From contig NZ_VRTZ01000001.1 of assembly GCF_008017545.1 (NCBI RefSeq), positions 576,035-640,034 of the forward strand: a stretch of 64,000 bases of DNA. Reading direction: 5' to 3'. The translations under genes and the position numbers were made by a program. The notes under the pieces were generated by a model, which saw only the letters and a program-made list of their open reading frames with translations, was not told the DNA's origin and searched no databases. Below are positions 57,518-64,000 of the stretch, piece by piece; position 1 is the stretch's first letter, and the number at the start of each line of letters is the position of its first letter. This DNA comes from Homoserinibacter sp. GY 40078. GTDB lineage: Bacteria > Actinomycetota > Actinomycetes > Actinomycetales > Microbacteriaceae.

Positions 57518-58819
57518 TCAGCCGGCGAACGGCGGCAGGACGTCGCGCTCGATGGACTGCACGGGCAGGGGAGCGGTCTGCGAGAACTCGCCGAGGAGTG
57601 CCAGCTCGCCGTTGATCACCGTCGACAGGCGGCGGATGCCCTCGCGGATGAAGTCGGGCTCGGGATAGCAGAACGAGAGCCGCATGTTGCGACGGCCGCC
57701 GCCATCCGCGTAGAACGCCGTTCCCGGGGTGTAGGCGACGAGCTCCTTGACGGCCCGCGGCAGCATCGCCTTCGAGTCGAGGTGCTCGGGCATCGTCAGC
57801 CACACGTAGAAGCCGCCCGAGGGCACCGTCCAGCGAAGCGAGGGCAGGTAGTCCTGTAGTGCACCGAGCATCGCATCCCGTCGCTCGCGGTACACCCCGC
57901 GGAATGTATCGATCTGGCGTCGCCAGTCGGCGGTGGCCATGTACTCCGAGATCACGATCTGCGAGAAGGACGATGGCGAGAGCACAGCCGCCTCGTTCGC
58001 GAGCACGAGCTTCTCGCGGATCGCGTGCGGAGCGATCGCCCACCCGACCCGCAGGCCGGGCGCAAGCGTCTTCGAGAAGGTGCCCAAGTAGACCACGCCC
58101 TCGTCGTCGATGGATCGCATCGCGGGCGGAGGCGCCTGATCGAAGTAAAGCAACCCGTAGGGGTTGTCTTCGAGAACGAGAACGCCCGCAGACCGCGCGA
58201 TCTCCAGGATCTCGACCCGCCGCTGCCAGGTGAGCGTCACGCCGGTCGGGTTCTGGAAGCTCGGGATCGTGTAGAGGAACTTGATCCGCTTGCCCTCGGC
58301 GCGCACACGCTCGATCGTCTCGCGCAGCGCCTGGGGGTTCATGCCCTCGTCGTCCATCGGAACGTGCACGACCTCGCCCTGGAACGAGCGGAAGACCGTG
58401 ATCGCGGTGACATAGCTCGGGCCTTCGGCGATCACGACGTCGCCCGGATCGAGGAACAGCTTCGCGAGCAGCTCGAGCGCGTGCTGCGAGCCGGTGGTCA
58501 CCACGACGTCGTCGACGGATCCGCGGATGCCCTCGAGCGCCATCACCTCGAGGATGTGCTCGCGCAGACTCGGCACGCCCTGGCCGGAGCCGTACTGGAG
58601 GGCGACCGCGCCATGCTCCCCCACGGCACGCACGGCGGCCGTCTCGACGAGCTCCTTCGGGAGCGCGGAGACGTACGGCATGCCGCCCGCGAGCGAGACC
58701 ACCTCGGGTCGACTCGCGACGGCGAAGAGAGCTCGAACCTCGGACGCGGAGAGTCCGGCCGTGCGATCGGCGTAGTGGCCGTACCACGGATCGAGGTTGG
58801 TGCCCTGGGAGTCATGCAT
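57518..58819 (-). CDS. PLP-dependent aminotransferase (class I/II, 2-aminoadipate-like)
   Basis: A 433-residue fold-type I aminotransferase: SLAGGMPYVSALP, TTGSQHALELL, PSFQNPTGVTL, EDNPYGLLYF and the PLP-lysine motif GTFSKTLAPGLRVGW. Closest in pattern to the 2-aminoadipate or MocR-like aminotransferases; exact amino acid unknown. It is upstream of ddl, perhaps supplying an amino acid for wall synthesis, but this is inference. Confidence 0.88.
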   Translation of the reverse strand: MHDSQGTNLDPWYGHYADRTAGLSASEVRALFAVASRPEVVSLAGGMPYVSALPKELVETAAVRAVGEHGAVALQYGSGQGVPSLREHILEVMALEGIRGSVDDVVVTTGSQHALELLAKLFLDPGDVVIAEGPSYVTAITVFRSFQGEVVHVPMDDEGMNPQALRETIERVRAEGKRIKFLYTIPSFQNPTGVTLTWQRRVEILEIARSAGVLVLEDNPYGLLYFDQAPPPAMRSIDDEGVVYLGTFSKTLAPGLRVGWAIAPHAIREKLVLANEAAVLSPSSFSQIVISEYMATADWRRQIDTFRGVYRERRDAMLGALQDYLPSLRWTVPSGGFYVWLTMPEHLDSKAMLPRAVKELVAYTPGTAFYADGGGRRNMRLSFCYPEPDFIREGIRRLSTVINGELALLGEFSQTAPLPVQSIERDVLPPFAG

Positions 58820-58868
58820 GACGTATCCGTTCGATCAGTGCCCTCCAGGGTAGCCGCGAAACGTCGAC

Positions 58869-58897
58869 GGCCCCCGCACCGACGGGGTGCGAGGGCC
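58869..58897 (-). terminator. Hairpin downstream of trxA
   Basis: GGCCCCCGCACC-N5-GGTGCGAGGGCC pairs over 11 of 12 positions, 17 bp after the trxA stop. Only a weak TTT follows, so it may act with Rho or as a barrier. Confidence 0.65.
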
Positions 58898-58913
58898 GCG
58901 AATCGAAGATCGG

Positions 58914-59237
58914 CTATCCGATGAAGTCCGCGAGGTCCGCCTCGAGAGCCGGCTTGGGCTTCGCACCGATGACCCGCTTCACGACCTCTCCGTCCTTGAA
59001 GACGTACATCGCCGGGATCGACGTGATGCCGTACTTCATGGCGGTCTCCGGGTTGTCGTCGACGTTGAGCTTCACGATCGAGAGCTTCTCGGCGTGCTCC
59101 TCGGCGATCTTGTCGAGGATCGGCGAGACCGCGCGACACGGGCCGCACCACTCGGCCCAGAAGTCGACCATGATCGGCTTGTCGGAGGCGAGAACGTCGT
59201 CGGCGAACGAGGCGTCGGTGACTTCCTTGGTGGACAT
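58914..59237 (-). CDS. trxA: Thioredoxin
   Basis: A 107-residue thioredoxin with active site WCGPC (30-34) and cis-Pro in ITSIPAMYVF. It keeps cytoplasmic thiols reduced and is recycled by TrxB, encoded upstream. The ATG at 59237 has AAAGG 6 bp before it; an ATG two codons earlier is less well placed. Confidence 0.97.
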   Translation of the reverse strand: MSTKEVTDASFADDVLASDKPIMVDFWAEWCGPCRAVSPILDKIAEEHAEKLSIVKLNVDDNPETAMKYGITSIPAMYVFKDGEVVKRVIGAKPKPALEADLADFIG

Positions 59238-59269
59238 GTTCATCCTTTCGTGACGCGAGGGCGTCGGTA

Positions 59270-60229
59270 TCAGACGGAGGCCGGGACGGCGGCAGCCTTC
59301 TCGGCGTCCTCCAGCCCGGCGAGGTAGTGCTCCGCGTCGAGCGCCGCGACCACACCGGATCCGGCGGCCGTTGCGGCCTGCTTGTAGGTCGGGTCGATCA
59401 CATCGCCCGCGGCGAAGACGCCCGGAAGGTTCGTGCGCGAGCTGCGTCCGTCGACGGCGATCGTGCCTTCGGGCGCGAGGTCGAGCTGGCCGTGCACGAG
59501 GTGGGTGCGGGGGTCGGCGCCGATCGCGACGAACATGCCCTGCACGTCCAGAGTGGTCTCCGTGCCATCGACCGTGTCGACGACGCCGATTCCGGTGACC
59601 TTCTCGTCGCCGTAGATGTGCTTCACCTCGTTGTTCCAGATGACCTCGATCTTCGGGTCGGCGAAGGCGCGATCCTGCATCGCCGCGGAGGCCCGGAAGC
59701 TGTCGCGGCGGTGGATGAGGTACACGGTGTCGGCGAAGCGGGTGAGGAACGTGGCCTCCTCGAGCGCCGAGTCGCCTCCGCCGATGACGGCCACCTTCTT
59801 CTGGCGGAAGAACGCGCCGTCGCACGTCGCGCACCACGAGACCCCGTAACCCGAGAGGCGCTCCTCGTCGGGTAGCCCGAGCTTGCGGTAGGCGGAGCCC
59901 GTCGCGTAGATGACCGCCCGCGCCTCGTGCACCTCGCCGCTGCCGAGGGTGACGCGCTTGACGTCGCCCGTGAGCTCGAGCTCGGTGACGTCGTCGTAGA
60001 CGATCTCGGTGCCGAACCTCTCGGCCTGCTGCTGCATGCGGGTCATGAGGTCCGGGCCCATGATGCCCTCGGGGAAGCCGGGGAAGTTGTCGACCTCGGT
60101 CGTCTTCATGAGCTCGCCACCGAACTCGACCGAGCTCGCGATGAGCAGCGGCTGCAGGTTCGCGCGTGCGGCATAGATCGCGGCCGTGTATCCGGCAGGA
60201 CCGGATCCGATGATGATGAGCTGACGCAT
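59270..60229 (-). CDS. trxB: Thioredoxin-disulfide reductase
   Basis: A 319-residue FAD flavoprotein: GSGPAGYTAAIYAARA for FAD (~8-23), redox pair CATC (133-136) and the NADPH motif GGGDSALEEA. It transfers electrons from NADPH to thioredoxin. GGAAG precedes the ATG at 60229. The pair trxB-trxA downstream of murJ is standard for actinobacteria near the origin. Confidence 0.98.
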   Translation of the reverse strand: MRQLIIIGSGPAGYTAAIYAARANLQPLLIASSVEFGGELMKTTEVDNFPGFPEGIMGPDLMTRMQQQAERFGTEIVYDDVTELELTGDVKRVTLGSGEVHEARAVIYATGSAYRKLGLPDEERLSGYGVSWCATCDGAFFRQKKVAVIGGGDSALEEATFLTRFADTVYLIHRRDSFRASAAMQDRAFADPKIEVIWNNEVKHIYGDEKVTGIGVVDTVDGTETTLDVQGMFVAIGADPRTHLVHGQLDLAPEGTIAVDGRSSRTNLPGVFAAGDVIDPTYKQAATAAGSGVVAALDAEHYLAGLEDAEKAAAVPASV

Positions 60230-60320
60230 CTCGGGCTTCCTTCGTGTGGGTCGCGAGGTACAACACATCCTAGGCGGCGGCAATTCCCGCCCTCAGAGAC
60301 GCGGCGCGTCGCGTGAGGGG

Positions 60321-61964
60321 TCAGCGTCGGCGAAGAATCCGGCGGAGTGGCGCCAGCCCCGCGCGCAGCTCCGGCACCCGTACCGCGACGAGCACGGCGC
60401 CGTACACGGCGAGGGCACATCCGCCCACGACCACGATCGAGACGAAGGCGCCGCCGGTGGACGCGACCGCGAAGCCCCCCGAGAACCCGCCGAGGAGCGC
60501 CAGCACGCCCACGCCCGCGGTGATCGCCACCACCGCGGCGGCGAGGAAGACGGCCGTGCGCTGCACGACTCGGCGCGAGTCAATCCCCTCGAGACGCCGG
60601 GCGAGAACGACGGCGAGCACGATCGCTTGCACGGTGCTCGCGATCGACGTGGCGAGCGCGACGCCCACCGCGACGAGCGGAGCGGGAGCGAGGAGCGCGA
60701 CGCCCAGGAGCGCCACAGTCACGGTCACCCCCTGCAGCACCTTGATGAGGAAGGGCGTGCGGGTGTCTCCGAGCGCGAAGAACCCGCGCTGCAGCACGAA
60801 CATCGCCGAGAACGGAAGCAAGCCCACGAGGTAAGCGATCAGCACCGAGCTGATCCCCACGACCTCCTCGGGCCTCCCGCCGAAGAACGCGCCGAACGGG
60901 ATCGCGGCCGCGGCGATCGCCGCCCCGCCGCCGGTGACGAGCATGAGGATGACGCGCAGCGAGCTCGACAGGTCTTCGCGCAGCAGACCGATCTCGCCTG
61001 CGTGCACATGGGCGCTCATCCGCGTGAAGTACGGGGTCGCGATCGAGAGCGCGAGGATCGAGTGCGGAAGCATGAACAGCAGCCACGTGGTGTTGAGCAC
61101 CTGCACGGACGGGTCGAGTGGACCGGCCAGAGTCGCGACCCGCGTCTGCACCACGATCGTGAGCTGGGTGACGACGATCATGCCGAACATCCACCCGGCC
61201 GACTTGCCCGCGCTGCCGAGACCGACACCGCGCCAATGGAAGTCGGGGCGGAACGTCAGCCCCGTGCGGCGCCAGAACAGCATCAGCACCGCGGTCTGCA
61301 TCGCGATGCCGAGCGTCGCGCCACCGCCGAGCAGGGCGATCATCTGCGGCGTCCAGGACGCAGGATCGCGGTGGGCCGGGTCGGTGCCGAAGACCGCCGC
61401 GAAGGCCAGTAGCGACGAGATCAGCACGACGTTGTTCGCGACGGGCGCCCAGGTGTACGGACCGAAGACCTTGCGGGCGTTGAGCGCCTCGCCGAGCAGC
61501 GCGTAGACGGCGTAGAAGAAGACCTGCGGGAGGCACCAGTACCCGAACGCGATCGCGAGGGCGACGCCGTCGTCGCCGAGCGCCGTCTGATTGCCCTGCG
61601 ACGTGTAGAACGGCACGATCACCGGCGCGGCGATCGTCACGACGACGCCGATCCCGAGACACAGGGTGATCCCCAGCGTCAGCAGACGGTTCACGAACGC
61701 TTGGCCGCCGTCGGAGTGGGAGGCGGCGCGCACGATCTGCGGAACGAGCACCGCGCTGGTGAGGCCGCCGGCGACCAGCGCGAAGATGTTCGACGGCAGG
61801 GTGTTGGCGAGTGCGAACGCGTTGACGCCGGGATTCTGCTGGCCGAGCACCCACGCGAGCACGGCGACGTTCAGAAAGCCGAGCGCCCTCGAGACGATCG
61901 TTCCCGCCGCGATGGTGGTACTCGCGCGGCGGATTGAGCCGTCGTCGAGGCCCTGCTCAGTCAT
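60321..61964 (-). CDS. murJ: Lipid II flippase MurJ
   Basis: A 547-residue MOP-superfamily transporter with about 14 helices: ASTTIAAGTIVSRALGFL at the start, ANTLPSNIFALVAGGL, and the central-cavity Arg-containing RGFFALGDTRTPF region. It flips lipid II for peptidoglycan synthesis. Mycobacterial MurJ carries a cytoplasmic pseudokinase-type domain that binds FhaA when phosphorylated; that extension is absent here, as the protein ends in RRILRRR. Confidence 0.94.
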   Translation of the reverse strand: MTEQGLDDGSIRRASTTIAAGTIVSRALGFLNVAVLAWVLGQQNPGVNAFALANTLPSNIFALVAGGLTSAVLVPQIVRAASHSDGGQAFVNRLLTLGITLCLGIGVVVTIAAPVIVPFYTSQGNQTALGDDGVALAIAFGYWCLPQVFFYAVYALLGEALNARKVFGPYTWAPVANNVVLISSLLAFAAVFGTDPAHRDPASWTPQMIALLGGGATLGIAMQTAVLMLFWRRTGLTFRPDFHWRGVGLGSAGKSAGWMFGMIVVTQLTIVVQTRVATLAGPLDPSVQVLNTTWLLFMLPHSILALSIATPYFTRMSAHVHAGEIGLLREDLSSSLRVILMLVTGGGAAIAAAAIPFGAFFGGRPEEVVGISSVLIAYLVGLLPFSAMFVLQRGFFALGDTRTPFLIKVLQGVTVTVALLGVALLAPAPLVAVGVALATSIASTVQAIVLAVVLARRLEGIDSRRVVQRTAVFLAAAVVAITAGVGVLALLGGFSGGFAVASTGGAFVSIVVVGGCALAVYGAVLVAVRVPELRAGLAPLRRILRRR

Positions 61965-63747
61965 CCGTCCGGCCCTCCGCGGCGGCCCTGCGGCGAACGA
62001 CGACGAGCCGCACGATTCCGCCGCCGAACACGAGCGCGATGAAGCCGATGACGAGCGCGGTGCCGATGTTCTCCCACTCCGCCCGCACGGTCACTCGCGC
62101 GAATCCGGAGTCGAGGGGCACTCCCGTGGGGCTGCTCACGGCGGTGAGCACGAGCACCTCACCGTTGGCGACTGCCTCGACCGGGAAGTTGGCCGTGGCC
62201 GTCGCGCCCGGTTCGACGGTGAGGTCGACGGGGCCGTCGGACTGCAGGAGCGGGCCCTGCGGGTCGATGCTCACCGTGACCGTCACCGGGAGGTCGAGGG
62301 AGTTGCTCACCGACACCCGGAAGCCGGAGCTCCGCGCCAGTTGGAGCACGTCGCTGCCCTGCTCGATGCGGACCGACGACACGATGTCGGCAGATCGGTC
62401 GCGGAACTCGGCGACCGCATCCGCCCACTCCTCGTCGTTCGCGCTCCATCCGACCGAGTAGAGCGCGATCCGCTCCAGCCGACGCGGATCCAGCAGCGCG
62501 GAGGGGTCGGAGAGCACGCTCGAGAAGGTCGTCTCGGCGTCTGCGTCGGAAGCCAGCTCGGTGAACACCGCTTCGCGGTCGCTGTCGTCGGAGCTGTCCT
62601 GCAGCGTCGCACTCACGGCGGTCGTGTCGAGGATGTCGGCGAGCGGCACGAGCTGGGCGTCATCCGAGCTCTCGATCGCGGCGAGAGCCTCCGGAAGCGA
62701 CGACGTGGCGTAAGGCCACTCGCGGGCGAGGCTCAGCACGATCCCGCGCCCGGGAGACGCGCGCCGTGCCGACGCCAGCGCCGATTGCAACTCGGTGAGG
62801 GCATCGGTGCGGTCGGCGAGGGTGAGCGTGTCCGCTGCCGTGCGGAGCAGCTGCGAGATCGCTCCGTCGACGACGATGCCGTCGATCCCGTCGAGCGTGA
62901 CAAGGGGCGCATCGGGGTCGCCGACCGCGGACGAGGTGACCACGACGTCGGCGTAGCCCGCGTCGGCGAGAGCGTCGAGGTCGCGTGCGGCGACCATCTC
63001 GTCGCCCGGCCAGGCGATGCTGGGCAGCGTGCTCGTCCAGGCGAGCAGCTGCTCGGTGGTGGGGTAGATGGGATTGCCGTCGGCGTCTGTGTTCTGATCC
63101 GCACCGGGATCGTCGCTCGGGGTCGGGGTGCTGCTCGGATCGTTGGCGGCGGGTGTCGTGCCGTCGCTCGGTTCGTCGCTCGGTTCGTCGGTGGGCTCGG
63201 TGGGCTCGGGGGTTTCGGCGGGCACGAAGTCACCGGGATCCAGCGCGAAGTCGAATCCGCTCGGCGTCACGTCAGCGAGTGTGGACGTGCGCACAGCCGA
63301 GATGATGTCCGCGTCCGCGTAGGCGAGGGTGAAGACCTCGTTGGGCACCGACTCGAGTCGTTGCAACCACTGCAGAGCGGACTCCGGTGCCGAGGTACCG
63401 AGCACCCGGATCGAGACGAGGATCATGGGATCGACGCCGATCGTGGCCGGCGTGCCGATCACCGCGTCCAACTGCCGGGTGAGCAGCCCGAAGTCGTCGG
63501 TGTAGCGCTCGAGGTCGTCGGCGGGGATGAGGCCGGTCGTCGTCGGCGGGACGATCACCGGCATGAGCACCGACACCGAGAGAGGTCCGCTGCCCGGCGA
63601 GACGGCGCCCGTGCTCGTGGGGGTCGTCGAGCTACCCTCGTCGCCCGGCGATGCCGCCCAGGCCGGGGCCGCGACGGCGCTCGCGACGGCGGCGGCGAGG
63701 GTCGCCGACAGCAGCGCGCGGCGGACGCGTCGGGTCGTCACCGGCAC
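61957..63747 (-). CDS. DUF6049 membrane-anchored secreted protein
   Basis: A 596-residue protein: signal peptide (ending APAWAASPG), a long extracytoplasmic part with an acidic linker (EPTEPTDEPSDEPSDG), a beta-rich C-terminal region and one final helix (IGTALVIGFIALVFGGGIV) with a basic cytoplasmic tail. DUF6049 proteins are encoded next to murJ in actinobacteria. Its stop overlaps the murJ start by 8 bp, so they are co-expressed; a role as an external MurJ partner is plausible but unproven. Confidence 0.88.
   Translation of the reverse strand: MPVTTRRVRRALLSATLAAAVASAVAAPAWAASPGDEGSSTTPTSTGAVSPGSGPLSVSVLMPVIVPPTTTGLIPADDLERYTDDFGLLTRQLDAVIGTPATIGVDPMILVSIRVLGTSAPESALQWLQRLESVPNEVFTLAYADADIISAVRTSTLADVTPSGFDFALDPGDFVPAETPEPTEPTDEPSDEPSDGTTPAANDPSSTPTPSDDPGADQNTDADGNPIYPTTEQLLAWTSTLPSIAWPGDEMVAARDLDALADAGYADVVVTSSAVGDPDAPLVTLDGIDGIVVDGAISQLLRTAADTLTLADRTDALTELQSALASARRASPGRGIVLSLAREWPYATSSLPEALAAIESSDDAQLVPLADILDTTAVSATLQDSSDDSDREAVFTELASDADAETTFSSVLSDPSALLDPRRLERIALYSVGWSANDEEWADAVAEFRDRSADIVSSVRIEQGSDVLQLARSSGFRVSVSNSLDLPVTVTVSIDPQGPLLQSDGPVDLTVEPGATATANFPVEAVANGEVLVLTAVSSPTGVPLDSGFARVTVRAEWENIGTALVIGFIALVFGGGIVRLVVVRRRAAAEGRTDD
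63161..63196. repeat. Tandem 12-bp units in the DUF6049 linker
   Basis: CCGTCGCTCGGT, TCGTCGCTCGGT and TCGTCGGTGGGC in tandem. They share the unit found in the sortase gene at 16757-16804. Confidence 0.7.
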
Positions 63748-63790
63748 AGCGCAGCTTCTCCTGACGACACGGCCGACATGCTCTGAAGTC

Positions 63791-63796
63791 TAGACT
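63791..63796 (+). promoter_or_regulatory. -10 element of a probable leaderless pcnA promoter
   Basis: TAGACT lies 8 bp before the ATG, without a ribosome-binding site between. The same hexamer precedes pknB. Confidence 0.45.
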
Positions 63797-63804
63797 CGAC
63801 GGCT

Positions 63805-64000
63805 ATGCAACCCGTCGCCGCCGCCGTCGAGCGCCTCCACGCGCTCGCCGATTCGGACCGCATCCGCGCGCTCGCCGCGCGGTTCGAGGGAGCGGGTCAC
63901 GAGCTCGCTCTCGTCGGTGGGCCGGTTCGCGATGCGTTCCTCGGTCGCGAGGCGCACGATCTCGACTTCGCGACCTCCGCGACTCCGGACGAGATCCTCT
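63805..64000 (+). CDS. pcnA: CCA tRNA nucleotidyltransferase, N-terminal part (partial)
   Basis: 65 codons of a gene that runs out of the window. The start of the nucleotidyltransferase domain is clear: LALVGGPVRDAFLG followed by the metal-binding DLDF. It adds CCA to tRNA 3' ends, needed here for tRNA-Ile, whose gene lacks CCA. Divergent from the DUF6049-murJ operon, a conserved actinobacterial arrangement. Confidence 0.93.
   Translation, partial: MQPVAAAVERLHALADSDRIRALAARFEGAGHELALVGGPVRDAFLGREAHDLDFATSATPDEIL

Overview
This window is the replication-origin region of a high-GC Gram-positive chromosome, most likely a member of the Microbacteriaceae (Micrococcales, Actinobacteria). The evidence is the order dnaA-dnaN-gnd-recF-dciA-gyrB-gyrA-DUF3566-tRNA-Ile, the order rpmH-rnpA-yidD-yidC-jag-rsmG-parA-parB, and the Ser/Thr-kinase block fhaA-fhaB-pstP-rodA-pbpA-pknA-pknB next to pabA/trpG, crgA and ppiA. 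GTG and TTG starts, 4-bp start/stop overlaps and leaderless promoters are frequent. The genus is an inference; no rRNA is present.

Layout. 1-2.1 kb: the end of putA and an M20 amidohydrolase. 2.2-6.3 kb: an accessory patch with hipBA (self-repressing promoter with two operators), a DUF2255 protein and an unrecognised two-gene secreted/membrane cassette, abutting the 3' end of tRNA-Leu(CAG). 6.6-15.4 kb: the cell-growth signalling operon. It has two FHA adaptors, a PP2C phosphatase, the SEDS protein RodA, a class B PBP and two PASTA-type kinases. 15.4-20.7 kb: pabA/trpG, a 51-aa membrane protein, a class E sortase, crgA, a rhomboid-fold protein lacking its catalytic residues, a cyclophilin, two membrane-protein genes and a DsbA-like thioredoxin.

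20.7-38.5 kb: two adjacent sugar-utilisation clusters. The first (20.7-29.1 kb) is AraC-controlled and encodes an ABC importer, a cellulase-like hydrolase and a DUF5107-TPR protein. The second (29.1-38.5 kb) is GntR-controlled and encodes an ABC importer, a glucosamine-6-phosphate-isomerase-like protein, a GH4 glycosidase, a BadF-type sugar kinase and a GH3 beta-glycosidase. It suggests import without a PTS, then intracellular phosphorylation by the kinase and NAD-dependent cleavage by GH4. These clusters interrupt a gene order otherwise conserved in actinobacteria and abut the 3' end of tRNA-Ala(TGC). An oxidoreductase gene with an ordered palindrome array lies between tRNA-Ala and tRNA-Ile(GAT).

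39.7-56.5 kb: the replication, translation and segregation core. DnaA boxes lie on both sides of dnaA, and five parS sites lie between jag and parA. 56.5-64 kb: ddl, a PLP aminotransferase, trxA-trxB, murJ, a DUF6049 membrane-anchored protein and, divergently, the start of the CCA-adding enzyme gene. The window thus links replication initiation, segregation, peptidoglycan export and synthesis, and kinase control of growth. Accessory insertions are confined mainly to the tRNA-flanked positions. I found no transposase, integrase, rRNA or CRISPR array.
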